A stretch of DNA of 64,000 nucleotides, taken from NCBI GenBank assembly GCA_024364735.1, contig JAGFNQ010000189.1:124001-188000 (forward strand). The letters run 5' to 3'. The notes under the pieces were generated by a model. It was not told where the DNA came from. It saw nothing but the letters and a program-made list of their open reading frames with translations, and did no database searches. Position 1 is the stretch's first letter; the number at the start of each line of letters is the position of its first letter. The stretch comes from Boesenbergia rotunda (lineage: Eukaryota; Streptophyta; Magnoliopsida; Zingiberales; Zingiberaceae). A program made the translations under genes and the position numbers. Of this stretch, positions 51,001-63,025 are shown in pieces.

Positions 51001-54000
51001 CTATGGATTTGAAAAGCAAGCCAATTCTTCTAAGCTCCATCATCCTAGCCAATGCCAGTGGTAAGTATCCATGTGCTGGCACATCGGCACAATTTTATCA
51101 TGACCAAGGATTGAGTTGCCCTGGCTCGGAAAGATATTTTGAATAACAGTGCAGCATACAAACATCATAACTCACTTTGTAAACATTTCAAACCAGCATT
51201 TGAAAATTACACTCAAGTATTCTTGCAACTAATTTTCAGAAAATCAGCTATTGTCAGTACTCAGGAAGCAAATTAGGAAGTAGCCAAAGAAACAGGAAAA
51301 AATAAACAAAAACAGAATCTAAGCGTGCACATACTGCAAGAAGAAAGAGTATGATAAAGAAGCATTTCTAGGAGATGAGCCAAGGAAATGGTTCCAATAT
51401 ATATATATAAAGCAAGCACAAAATATTAAAATTCAAGACAAGCATCAAGTTCCATTCTAAGTAAACATAGTCGGAATACAAAGATAATTATAGAATTTCA
51501 ACATTCATAGAGCTTCAAAGTACTATATCCTTAGCTAGATCTATTATATCTCAATAGCTAACATTCTGAAAAGAAAGAGCATTCCAGAGCAGAGGAGCAG
51601 AGAAGCCACAAAACTTCGAAACCATGCATCAAAGCAGACAACAAATCTGAATTCGGCACAACCATTCAAATCAATGCTCCAAGTTGCCATACACCTGACG
51701 ACACATTCATCAAAAAACATATTCATCAAACAGCAGTAATATCAGAAGAAGCTAAGTTTCACAAACAATATTTGGCAACACAACAAGCAAATATTCAAAC
51801 CACTAGTTTCTCAGCACTAGAATTCATACATAACATAAAGTTCATTCCATGTTTATGAACAGATATGTTTATGAACAACCAAATACCAAAGAACAGCATC
51901 CAGAATCACATGCCAAAAATGAACAGATGTTTATGAACCTCGTTGACACAATATTAAAATATGAAAGACCATGAACAACATAACTGACGATAAAAGTGAT
52001 GCATATACAAAGAATCAGATGTTCAACAACCCAAAGAGTCAAAGACATACAAACAAATGTAGTAATAATTCCAAATAAAACCACCAGAATGCAAGGAAAA
52101 CACAGAAGTAAAACAACTAAAACGCCCAAAGAAATTCTTCCAGAATCATGTGCAAGAAATTGAAATATGTTTATGAACTTTTTAGTCGACATGATATTCA
52201 AATACTATAAAACCACACAGATTGAAATTAAAGATAAAAGCTGTGTATAGACAAAGAATCAAAATTTCAACAAGCCAAAAAACTGAAAGACATAGACGAC
52301 TTAAATATACAAAATAAATAAATAAATTCCATTGTAAAATTCAGGTACTATACATATTAAGAAGTTGTAGGGGAGGTTTCTACCCTATGGAATAAAACAT
52401 AAAAGGATTAAAAAAATTGCGCTAACATGAGCATGCTATGAGGTCCCAGAATTTAATATGAATAGACAGGGAGCTAGGGAACTAAAAGTTCAGAAAATTA
52501 TGCCCAAAATCAATACAAGAAAGCAGCAGAAAAATACAAATGCTGAAGTTAAACAAATTTGTTTCAAGCAAAAACCAAAAAGTCGAGCAAGTAGATTTCA
52601 TAATACATTGAACTCTAAATATGAAACAAGCAAAACAAATAGTTATTAGGATATGTCAACAGCTAAAATAAAACTAGTCAAGCAAGCAGATCATAAGTAG
52701 TTAGATGAAATTTTATAAAGAAAGATAGAGAAGTCTTGATTGAAGATGATATGAAAAAAAAAGGTTGATGGAACTGTTATACACATTTTAATGTTGTTTA
52801 TCAATGTTATATGTGTCACCCAAGTCTGCATAGATGCGACCAAGGAGAGCAAGCCAAGGTCCAGACATCTCAGTGCCTGACTAGTGCTGAGATTCATGCC
52901 AAGTGACTTTTTAATACATTTTTTATTTTATTTACATATTTTGTCTATTAAGACTAACCAAAGAAGGCAAAGTCCTGCTAGATGCAATATAACAGATACC
53001 AACAAAATGTAAAAAAGAATATATAAGACAAACCAAACTGCACTAAACCAATACTAACTGAAAATTTTGATTTTTGAGTATATCAGTTTGGTTTTTGTCT
53101 GGATACTAGGCAAATATATGGGATTCATTTTGGTTTCAAATTGAACTTGTACCAACACTTAAACCTGAGACAATCTGTTAAGGTTTTTATAACATTATAT
53201 ATGTATATATAGATAAACCAGTGTGGTAATTACTATGGTTTTCTTATCTTAATTTACTTTTTATGTTCCATGATCAACATTAACCTTAAATTATAATAAC
53301 TGTTATCATGAAACACAATAAGATTGTTATTTGGAAACTAATTTCTAATTGGTTTTTTCTTAATGTATATTTATTTCTTTAAGTAATGGTTTCAAACCAA
53401 ACAAAAACCAAACCCAAAATTAATTCAGTTCAATTTGGATTTTTGAAACTGAAATATTTTGATTTGCTCTTGGTTTTATCATTAAATTGAAAAACTAAAC
53501 AATACCTACACCTAGCAGAAAAGCTAAGAACTTTTGTGGTTCGGCAAGGATTTATTTACTTTTACAATCATATATACAGTAGGCATCCTATATGATCGCT
53601 ACTCACACCATCATATTTTTTCCTACTACTCAAACATTCTGCACTGGCCAGCTTAGCAAATCCCACACCACAATAAGAACTAATGGGATAAATCTTATTC
53701 TTTAACTCTTCACAAAAATAACTCATGTGAAAAATCTACCCATATATAGAATATCAGTGACAACTACAAGACAAACAAAACTAATCATTAACAGAGACAA
53801 ATGAATCATGATGGAAGTAGACATGCATAGTTTTTTAACCAAACACGCAGAAACAAAATCTAACTTAAAATGAACGATAAAAATAAAAATACAAAGGCAA
53901 TTAACATAATCATGTAACCATATAAACACTGTGATTAGAATTAAATAAGAACCTAGAAGTAAAGGAGCCATTTTAGTGCAATTCATGAAAAATCAACCAA

Positions 54001-54916
54001 GTCAATAACTCAACAACCATTCCCATCAATGAAAAAACAATGATCAACTTTTAGAAAAAGGACTAAAGCATTCATGATGCATGCTATTCATATAGTATGT
54101 GGCAAAGTAAAAATTACAACATTAGTAAAACAAAGAAACATGTGACCTAGTATATAATCTCATTGAAATAAGAATTAAGGACAGAACCAATGACTTAACT
54201 AGGTGGCCAACAATATCTTAGATACAAAATTAAAATACAACTTGGAATTATAAAAACCCATTTTCAACTCTAATTGAATCTCAAATCCATAGTAGCAACC
54301 AACCCATCATAAGAATAATTGTTAAAAAAAATCTCTCCACCACATGATCTAGATGAGTGAACAAATAGCACACAAGATCTAATGTGTACGCCTTAAGCTT
54401 ATCCGGACTGAAAGACACAGAGCGTAAAGACATGTAATTGCTTTCTTTCGTTTGAGATGCCTGTAACATAAGAGTAATGCTATAATGGAATCTTAATTCC
54501 ATTTCCTTTTCCACCCTATAATCCATTCTTCTCCTTCCCTAACCATTATTTATGATTTAACAAATAAGCCATTGAATCAATATAAATTTTATTAGTTCAT
54601 CAAAACCTAAATGCATGATTATGCGACTTAGTTACTAGATGCATTCAGTGTAAGGTTTTTGAAGCAAGCACTCTCAATCTCTTAACTTCTGTCGTGTGAG
54701 TCTTTAGCAAGTTAGGCTTACTTAGCAACTTTCAGGGATGAATTGTCTACATATTGCACGAGTGGTACTAAATCCAAGTCTATGATAATAGGGTTAGTAA
54801 TACCAGAACTGATAGCAGAAGACAAGGGCCGAGAATAATAAAAATATAAAACAAAAGGATGAAATCAAAGTAAAAGAGACAATAAACTAAAGGTGGTGTA
54901 AGAGGCAATATATTAC
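48036..54916 (-). other. Possible 3'UTR intron and downstream exon of the UBA2-like gene
   Basis: Nearly 7 kb with no supported protein gene. The UBA2 stop codon is immediately followed by a good donor (TAAG|GTAATA, intron from 54916), so much of this stretch may be transcribed as a 3'UTR intron. It holds local tandem duplications: about 49879-50014 (unit ~68 bp), 50455-50570 (unit ~60 bp), 50932-51060 (unit ~64 bp) and a diverged ~240-bp pair at 51890-52310. A 182-codon open frame at 50993-50445 is Leu/Phe-rich and crosses two of these repeats; I do not accept it as a gene. Confidence 0.4.
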
Positions 54917-54917
54917 C

Positions 54918-56222
54918 TTAATAGTAATGTGGGGCATTTGGATAAACCCCTCCACCAGGAAGTCTCTGCCCAGGAGATGAACCTGTTGGCTGCTGATGCT
55001 GGCTCTGATATGCTGATGATGATAAGTTATAGAGTCCACCATCAGGATAACCACCTGAAGGTGTTCCACCAGAGTTTGGAGGTGCACGATATGAACCCAT
55101 AGCGTAACCTCCATAACCACCAGAACCAGGAGCACCATACTGAGAAGATGACCCAAGAGGACCACCCAAACCTCCACTATAACCTCCACCTCCATGCGAG
55201 GAAGGCATCTGATTTCCAACTGATAGCCCTGGAGCGACTGCACCGATTGATGTTGGCAAAGATGAATTCAAATTATGAGGGAGACTCAGTCCAGCAGCAA
55301 CAGGAAGCGCACTACCAGAATACCCAGTATATGAACCATAACGGCCACCAGTGCCAGCATACTGGCTTGCGAGCTTACTTTGCACACCTGATCCAAGCCC
55401 ATCCCCCACATCAGCACCCGTACCCAAAGGCTGGCCTGGCATCCCACCAACAGCTGCGACAACTGGGGCTGAGGCACCTGGTTTCCCTTTCTTCCCCTCA
55501 ATAGCGAGCTTGCAGACCAAGTTATGCCCGTCGACGTTTTTGTTAGGCTCCACCAGAGAATTCCTTGCTCCTTCTGCCGTCTTGTAAACAAAAAGAGCAA
55601 AGCCCCTGAATTTCCCAGTCAGCTTGTCAAAACCTAATGGCCCCTCCTCGATCTCTCCATATTGGGAAAAATGAGCAAGCAAGCGATCCGAGGGCATTTC
55701 GACAGCAACGTTCGCAACGTAGATCTTGCGAAGAGAGACGTCAACAGAAGGAGCGGCACCGGACCCCGTGTTCCCAGCAGAAGCGAGCTGGGTGACGGTC
55801 ATTCGACCGTCAATTTTCTTCGAGGGCTCCTTGAGGGCGAGAAGAGCACCGTCGACGTGACGGAAGGTGATGAATCCATAGCCCTTGCTCTTCCCACTGA
55901 CTCTATCGACTATGACAGCGGCCTCCTCGATCTCGCCGTAGGCGGAGAAGAGGGAGCGGACAGCCTCAGTGGTGGTATCCAGGCCGAGGCCGCGGGTGAA
56001 GAGTTTGCGCTGGCTTTGGTCGCGGTCGGCGATTGCGCGCACATCGGAAAGGACCCCGGGTTCACCACGGCACACAGCGGCAGCGACGATGTCGCGGAGC
56101 TGTTCTAGAGAGAAGGCGTCGATGATCCTACGGCCGTCGTCGTGAGAGAGTTCCGCTTGAGGGATTGCGGTAGCGAGGTTGCCGTTCTCGTCGGCCTTCC
56201 GCTTCTTGGAGGAAGGATCCAT
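54918..56222 (-). CDS. UBA2-type RNA-binding protein (UBP1-associated protein 2)
   Basis: A 434-residue protein in one coding exon. The N-terminus [15 protein letters not shown] is followed by a helical region ([19 protein letters not shown]). RRM1: RNP2-like KLFTRGL at about 93-99 and RNP1 [11 protein letters not shown]2: KIYVANV at about 165 and RNP1-like KFRGFALF. The C-terminal third is Gly/Ser/Tyr/Pro-rich low complexity ending HYY. This matches plant UBA2a/b/c proteins, nuclear heterogeneous ribonucleoproteins that bind U-rich 3'UTRs with UBP1, relocalise on ABA signalling and affect mRNA stability. The start is the first ATG at the family-conserved N-terminus. No frame lesion. Confidence 0.93.
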   Translation of the reverse strand: MDPSSKKRKADENGNLATAIPQAELSHDDGRRIIDAFSLEQLRDIVAAAVCRGEPGVLSDVRAIADRDQSQRKLFTRGLGLDTTTEAVRSLFSAYGEIEEAAVIVDRVSGKSKGYGFITFRHVDGALLALKEPSKKIDGRMTVTQLASAGNTGSGAAPSVDVSLRKIYVANVAVEMPSDRLLAHFSQYGEIEEGPLGFDKLTGKFRGFALFVYKTAEGARNSLVEPNKNVDGHNLVCKLAIEGKKGKPGASAPVVAAVGGMPGQPLGTGADVGDGLGSGVQSKLASQYAGTGGRYGSYTGYSGSALPVAAGLSLPHNLNSSLPTSIGAVAPGLSVGNQMPSSHGGGGYSGGLGGPLGSSSQYGAPGSGGYGGYAMGSYRAPPNSGGTPSGGYPDGGLYNLSSSAYQSQHQQPTGSSPGQRLPGGGVYPNAPHYY

Positions 56223-56387
56223 GGATCAATCGCCTCGGACTGGGAGCGGCGCAAAACCCTAACTCCAGAGGAGAACAAGTGAGATTATAACGCAAACAGG
56301 CGTTAAAATAACCTCGCGTTACTGCTTAGAATTGAAGACTTTATATTTTGCAACGCAGATGGAACCACTAAAATATCAAGGTTCTCC

Positions 56388-56423
56388 TTTTTTTTTTTTC
56401 TTTTTTTTTTTAAAAAAAAAAAG

Positions 56424-56457
<34 letters not shown>
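56388..56457. repeat. T-run/A-run palindrome at the LINE 5' border
   Basis: Twelve T, a C, eleven T, eleven A, a G and about 34 A. The first half is the exact inverse of the second up to 24 bases each side. A shorter version (C, eight T, nine A) lies at 58430-58447, just past the LINE tail, which suggests the original target site. Confidence 0.8.
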
Positions 56458-56461
<4 letters not shown>

Positions 56462-58428
56462 GTACTCGTGAGTCAAAGGCATGCACCACCAAGGAAGAAT
56501 CTTGGTGGTGGAATGAGAAAGTACAAGAGAAAGTGAAAGAAAAACGAATAGCTTATAAGGAATTATATATTTGTAAGAACGAGGAAAACTTAAAAAAATA
56601 TACAATAGCCAAGAAAGAGGCTAAGAAAGCAGTGAATGAAGTAAAAAATAAAACTTTTGAACGATTATATCAAAATTTAGATACAAAAGAAGGGAAAGAG
56701 ACATTTATAAAATAGCTAAAGCAAGAGAAAGGAAAACAAGAGACCTTAGTCAAATAAGATGTATTAAAGATGAATGCGATAGAGTACTAGTAAATGATAG
56801 CGAAATAAAAGAGCGGTGGAAGATTTACTTTCATCAACTTTTTAATGAAAGTTTAGGGGACCAACTTGACTTAGGCAATTTAAGTATTTCAAATGAGTAT
56901 AGAAATTTTAATTTTCATCGGAGAATTCAAACTTCAGAAGTAGAACAAGCTTTGAAAGGGATGCAAAATGGAAAGGCCGTGGACCGGATGATATCCCAAT
57001 CGAGGTATGGAAATGTTTAGGGAAAAAAGGTATTGAATGGCTTACAAAATTATTTAATTTAATATTGAAAACAAAAAAAATGCCTAATCAATGGAGGGCA
57101 AGTAGTCTGGTTCCCTTATATAAGAACAAAGGAGACATACAAAATTGTGCAAACTATAGGGGTATTAAATTAATGAGTCATACCATGAAACTTTGGGAAA
57201 GAGTAATAGAAAAAAGATTGAGGAAGGAGACCACGGTAACCGAAAATCAATTTGGGTTCATGCCTGGAAGGTCGACAATAGAAGCTATACATCTTCTTAG
57301 GCAATTAATTGAAAAATATCGGGAGCAAAAGAAAGATCTACACATGGTATTTATTGATTTAGAAAAAGCTTATGATAGGGTACCAAGAGAAATTATATGG
57401 AGAATTCTAGAAAAGAGAGGCGTTAGCGTAACATATATTGACCTAATTAAAGATATGTATGAAAATGTAACGACTAGAGTGAAGACTTCAGGTGGATTGA
57501 CTGAAGCATTTCCAATAAGGATAGGGTTACATCAAGGATCAGCTTTAAGTCCCTATCTTTTTACACTAATCATGGATGAACTCACTAGGCACATTCAAGA
57601 TACAGTGCCATGGTGCATGTTGTTTGCAGATGATATTGTTTTGATAGATGAGACACGTGAAGGAGTAAATGCTAAACTAGAATCTTGGCGGGAAACTCTA
57701 GAAATGAAAGGTTTTAGGCTTAGTAGAGTAAAGACTGAATATATGGAATTTAAGTTTAGCAATGCTAGACGTAGTGAAACAATTGTTAAGATAGGAGATG
57801 ATGAGTTGTCTAAAATCGAGAACTTTAAGTATTTAGGATCGTTCTTGCAAAGTGATGGAGGAATTGAGAGAGATGTCTTACATAGAATACAAGCAGGATG
57901 GTTGAAATGGAGATTAGCATCGGGTGTCTTATGTGATCGTAAAGTACCTCTAAAACTTAAAGGGAAGTTCTACAAAACGGCAGTTAGACCTGCTATGTTA
58001 TATGGTGCTGAATGTTGGGCTATGACTCGAGCACATGAGCAAAAGATGAAAGTTGCAGAGATGAGGATGTTAAGGTGGATGTGTGGACATACGAGGATGG
58101 ATAGAATAAGGAATGAGAGTATTAGAGAGAAAGTCGGAGTTGCATCTATTGAAGAAAAACTTCGGGAGACACGTTTGAGATGGTACGGACATGTACTTAG
58201 AAGACCAATAAATGCCCCTGTTAGACGATGTGAAACTATGATAAATACGCACATTAAAAGAGGGAGAGGAAGACCAAAAAAGACTTGGTTGGCAACAATA
58301 AAACAAGATAAATTTTATTTAAATCTAGATGATGATATAGTAGGGGATAGAACTCAATGGCGTAAAAGGATCCATATAGCCGACCCCACCTAGTGGGATA
58401 AGGCTTTGTTGTTGTTGTTGTTGTTGTT
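56458..58428 (+). mobile_element. 5'-truncated RTE-clade LINE
   Basis: Starts inside ORF2 downstream of the endonuclease. The linker (CTTKEESWWWNEKVQEK) is readable from 56473, with one frameshift near 56710 and one near 56975. From 57065 to 58393 a 442-codon frame is open: reverse transcriptase blocks [62 protein letters not shown], the catalytic LFADDIVLI, then the RTE C-terminal region ending [11 protein letters not shown]. The 3' end GGGATAAGGCTT followed by (TTG)n at 58406-58428 is typical of plant RTE elements. It cannot retrotranspose on its own: the endonuclease is missing. Confidence 0.92.
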
Positions 58429-60535
58429 TCTTTTTTTTAAAAAAAAATTATAATGCAGATGTTTCCAAAGAAAGATTTAAACTGTATTTACTTAAAATAA
58501 AATTATTTTAATAATTTAATATATAAAACCTTTCAATAAAGTAAATAAATATATTTTATCAATCAAAAAAATATTTTTATAAAATTGAATACAAAACTCC
58601 AGAAATTAGATATTATTATATAAACTTTATAATTTTTTTAACATTTTATAAATTAGATTTAAATTAATATAAAATCAGTTTTATTATATTTTTAAAAATA
58701 TATACTTTTAAATTCATTTTTATCTAGTATTCATTTTTATTATATTTTTAAAATACTTATAAATGTTATTGTAATACTTATATTCATTTCAATGATTAAC
58801 CATGGGTAAAGGGAAGTTTTCCATTTCAAGACTTATATTAAGGTGAAAAGATACACGTTAATTTGTTAAAAATTTCTGAGATCGCACAGGTTTAAATTTC
58901 GTTAAAAAACCAATTAACATATTAATCTATTAATGCTTTTTATCATTTAATTTTAGTATTACATAATATATTAAACTATTACGATGTTCACTGTTAAAAA
59001 ATAGATTGTACTAAAAAAAGTTATTAAATTTAAAAATTAAGAGAGCAAACCAAAGGATGTCATGCTACAACCACATTTATCTTGAATATTTTCATGAGAA
59101 TTTGACTATATTTTACCTTTCATCAAAAACTGTTGTATTTATATAAATAAAGAAAAAGTACAAAAATTAATTGACAATTAGTAGCTCCCTCTTGTTTATA
59201 TGGAAGGATATAAATAAGTTTTCAAATGGAGTTTGATCCCCAATTACACAATATTTTCTATAAAAAAAAATTTTAAATGGGACATGAACTGTGAAATGCT
59301 AAACTTCTAGACGATCCGTCACAAATACTTCTTCATTTATCTTGAAGACCGATAAAAAATTTCTATAAAACTAAATTGGTCGCTCTAAATTAATCTATTA
59401 TCTGATTCATCATTTCACACACACCACCCTACGACAGATAATAAATTTTCATGAAATATGATCAATCTTCAAATTAATTGTTAGTTACAAGAGCGAGAGA
59501 GAGAGAGAGATATATACCTATTAATTTGGAAGATATTAATCCAATCGTATAAAAATCTTTCCTTGATCATCAAAATAAATTAGAAAAGGATAGATAAATC
59601 TTAATGGATGATCCAACGTCTTAAATTTTCAAACTCCCCGAATATAATATCCAAATATAATATACCTTGGATGAAATTTAAACCCTCGTTATCTAGATAT
59701 TCATCCCATCTCTTATCATGACATCATAACTCATAACTCATAACTCAGGAATATAAAAATATACATTGATGATCAAAGTTACGATATCATTTTAAGGAAT
59801 TTACGTCCACAACAATTTAAATTGAGCGGATTCATACAATCCACTTGAACTCATAATGAATCATCATTGCGGAAAGCTGCTCAGCTGATGCTATCGTCCC
59901 CATGGACATCCTAATCTTTACAGTGGGAATGCCTGAGCATGGAAGAAGCAGATTCGGTAGCTGTTAATAAAACAGATGCCACAGAGCACTGATGTAAACA
60001 GCTCATGAACAACCTCTTAAAAGTATGAACATTTTTCTTCTGATGATCAAATGGGAACTGTATTCTGATTCAGACACCATATAAAGAATTCAATCAAGCG
60101 TGACGACAATGAACAAATCCTTCAGGTGCCAAATTTCGTTACTGATTTGTGATGAATCAGAAGCACCTATCTCCAAATTTGATGGTAACAGTTGAGCTGT
60201 TGGCTTAATGTAGTAGCCGAAGCTGCCAAAACAAAAACACAAAGGTATAATGATATCAGTGTATTGACAGAGCCAGAAAAAGCTAGGACACGCTCAAAAC
60301 TTTTATTCGAGGGAAACTGCATACAAAGTAGATTGCATTAAAGGAATACAAAACATTTTGAAGGTACACTTACTGAAAGCCTTATGTTCTTGAGGTAGTC
60401 TTCATTATATTGGCATCATCACACTGAATTTTGATCGGTCCATATTCCAGAAATAGGTTTGCTCTCACATAATTGCTAATTTAGTCTTTGATAATCACAT
60501 TGATACTTACAGAATAGACAAGGTGTTAATAAATT
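58429..60535. other. AT-rich intergenic region and S2P 3'UTR
   Basis: No supported gene. Contains the dispersed repeat at 59225-59420, a GA microsatellite at about 59492-59509, and probably the S2P 3'UTR on the minus strand in the right several hundred bases. Confidence 0.4.
59225..59420 (+). repeat. Dispersed repeat, copy 2 (partner at 4430-4620)
   Basis: Same ordered blocks and orientation as 4430-4620, about 55 kb away. Diverged, non-coding. Confidence 0.45.
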
Positions 60536-63025
60536 CTATTTGCGGGCTACTATCATGAAGTAGAGTAGTCGGGAAAAGGAAATGATGGACAAGATCGTTC
60601 CTCCAACAAGGCAAAACCGCAAGAATCTAAGTCGTCGTCTTCGTTTAAGAAAGGTGAAATAGCAAAGAACAGTTTCTAAGATACATTCACCATCCAGAAA
60701 GAATACCTACAAAAGATAGCAATTTCAGACAGGAGACCAACGATAAAAGACAGTATTTGCAGACAATAATACAATATGAATTACAAATGTTTTTTGTTAA
60801 ACCATGTGAGTTGATATTACTGAGTGCTGAGAAAGAGTAAAGAAGAATTAAATATTTCTCAAACGCCATATATAGAAACTCTTAATTCAACTAAAAGAGT
60901 TCTCCTGAATATTAAACCAAAAATTATCTGACACAGAACTAATAGAGATAAAGAGTCAAGAGCTCCAAGATTTATATATGCAAATACTAAATAGTTGGGC
61001 AACCCCTTCATTACAGAATAAATGCCTGAAAATTGTCAAAATGTCTACAGAAGGTAGATATCTGAAAGAATATATGACCATTGCCACCAGTTATCTAAAC
61101 TCAGATACAGTTCCCTGGTTAATCATTTTTTTTATCTGATACAGTTCCCCTTATAAATGAGAATTTATAGAAAATATTCTGGAAGACAAAAAAAAATTAG
61201 CCAAATGATAAAGTAAATAGGAAGGAAACTCAATATCAAATATCAAGAAACATAACATCAATAGAGAATTGGTTAACCATCACTCACCGGTAAGCTATTA
61301 ACTAGAGCCAATGAAGCAGAAATGCGAAAACAACAAGCTAGAAACTTTTCAAGCACATCTGGCATATATGCCATGTAAGCTGTAAATATCCATCGGGGCT
61401 GATATGCAGACAAATGAATTGAGTGTGCCAAGGAAAGGGCATCACCAATAAATACAAAAGTTCCTCCACAAAACGTTGAATCAAAACCATAATTCTCACT
61501 ATTGGTTGATGCATTTCTTCTGTACTCCAAGCACTGTGAAGAATAAGGGCTTGAATATGTAACTTCAAGCCATGACATACCTGGAATCTGAACAGGTGTC
61601 ATGCAAGTTTCATCCTGTAGAAATTCACCATATCAGTCTGAAGTATGGTAGTAAACAATCTATTGAATTAAGATAAAAAAAAATCTTTCAGCCAAATGAA
61701 GCTAATATGACCCTTTCTGCTACAAAGATGACTCAATAATTGGAGATAGGTTAGTAAAACCAGTTAATTTAACAAATCAGGTTATGCTATCTAACAATTT
61801 ATAAGTGTGATTGTATGAACAATGTTTTATCCAAAAGAAAAAAGATAATGATTGATTCAGTGTGCCTAATGAACAAGAATGCAATACTCTCACCTAGTAT
61901 ATATGGACTGTAACAATTTACTCAACTAAATTTTCTACAGATATCTTCAGCATTATAAGATGAATCTAGAATTCATACAGGTCTTCAGCACAAGTGAACA
62001 CAGGAAAGGATTTCATACCTCCAAACATTCACAAACTCTTCCAATACTTCCATTGACATTAGAGCCACTCCAACTCCAACATTTTTTAAGCTTCACCACA
62101 TCTCTAGCAATCAAACAATGTTTACTTTCTGATTTATTCATCTCGTCTCTAATATTAGAGAATAGTGGTATTGAATTGTTGCAAGGCCAGTAGACAAAAT
62201 CAGCCAACTCATCACCACATGAAGTGCTGCTTGCTTTAATCCAATTATCAGGAACACAGTATCCTTTAATATGAGAAAGAGCTTCAAAGCTTTGAATACC
62301 TTTTGTTACAGAAGGTTCAGGAAGCATTTGCGAGTCATAATTGGCCATTATATTGGTCCATTCATGAGGGTTTGTTATATTTGACCCATCCACTGACACA
62401 ATAACATCGTAAGGAGATAAATACCCATACAAAGGAGATGCTTTAGGTACCGCTAAAACCTGCTCAATATTTAAAAATTAAACGGAAGATCTGATGATTC
62501 ATAATCACATTGTGGAAGTTCATAAACACTTACAAGAGGACCTTGACCAGATAGGTACAAGGGATGCAATATCACTGGAAGTGAGATCAATGTCAAGAAA
62601 CATGCTGCAGAAAACTGAAAGATGAAGGTGTATTAGCCCAATTGGGTTGTAACACACGGCAATAAAGACACTCTCTAGAAAGTTCCCAATATATAAATTT
62701 GTATATAGATAACTTGCAAGATGTCACACAATATATCTTGAAACTCAATTGATATAACTTAAACCAGTAGAAAAATCCCAAATCTACTTAAACCAGTAGA
62801 AAAATCCCAAATCTACTTCTATACAGCCCAAAATTGCACACATTCTTACTTGAAACTTAAATTGACATTTAGCTTACTGTAATATTATGCCATATGCCAG
62901 CACAGTATATCCGTAGGACAGAAGATTGAGGCAAACTGTGCAACCAATCATAGTCGAATGCAACCAAAGCACCAGGGAAGAAGATGGCTAGAAATACTGC
63001 AATATACTCAATTCGCAAGCCTTCA
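60536..63025 (-). CDS. S2P: Site-2 protease (M50, MBTPS2-like), 3' part of the gene
   Basis: Five exons in phase: 63025-62878, 62614-62534, 62459-62019, 61614-61288 and 60706-60536, with the stop TAG at 60538-60536. They encode RIEYIAVFLAIFFPGALVAF, then AACFLTLISLPVILHPLY, then a PDZ-like loop with SPLYGYLSPYDVIVSVDG and a Cys-rich luminal region, then CMTPVQIPGMSWLEV, and finally LPVFFLDGECILETVL, the conserved late S2P block that includes the second metal-ligand region (FLDGE, where many relatives have NxxPxxxLDG). The family cleaves membrane-tethered bZIP factors in the Golgi after site-1 protease. The HExxH exon is not between 63026 and 64000, so the 5' exons lie past the right edge. Partial gene. 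Confidence 0.9.
62760..62817. repeat. 29-bp tandem duplication in S2P intron
   Basis: A 29-bp unit (AAACCAGTAG, then AAAAATCCC, then AAATCTACTT) occurs twice head to tail. Recent-looking; the copies are identical as far as I can read. Confidence 0.75.

Noticed and set aside
59492..59509. GA run as a regulatory GAGA element
   Set aside because: A simple microsatellite far from any start codon.
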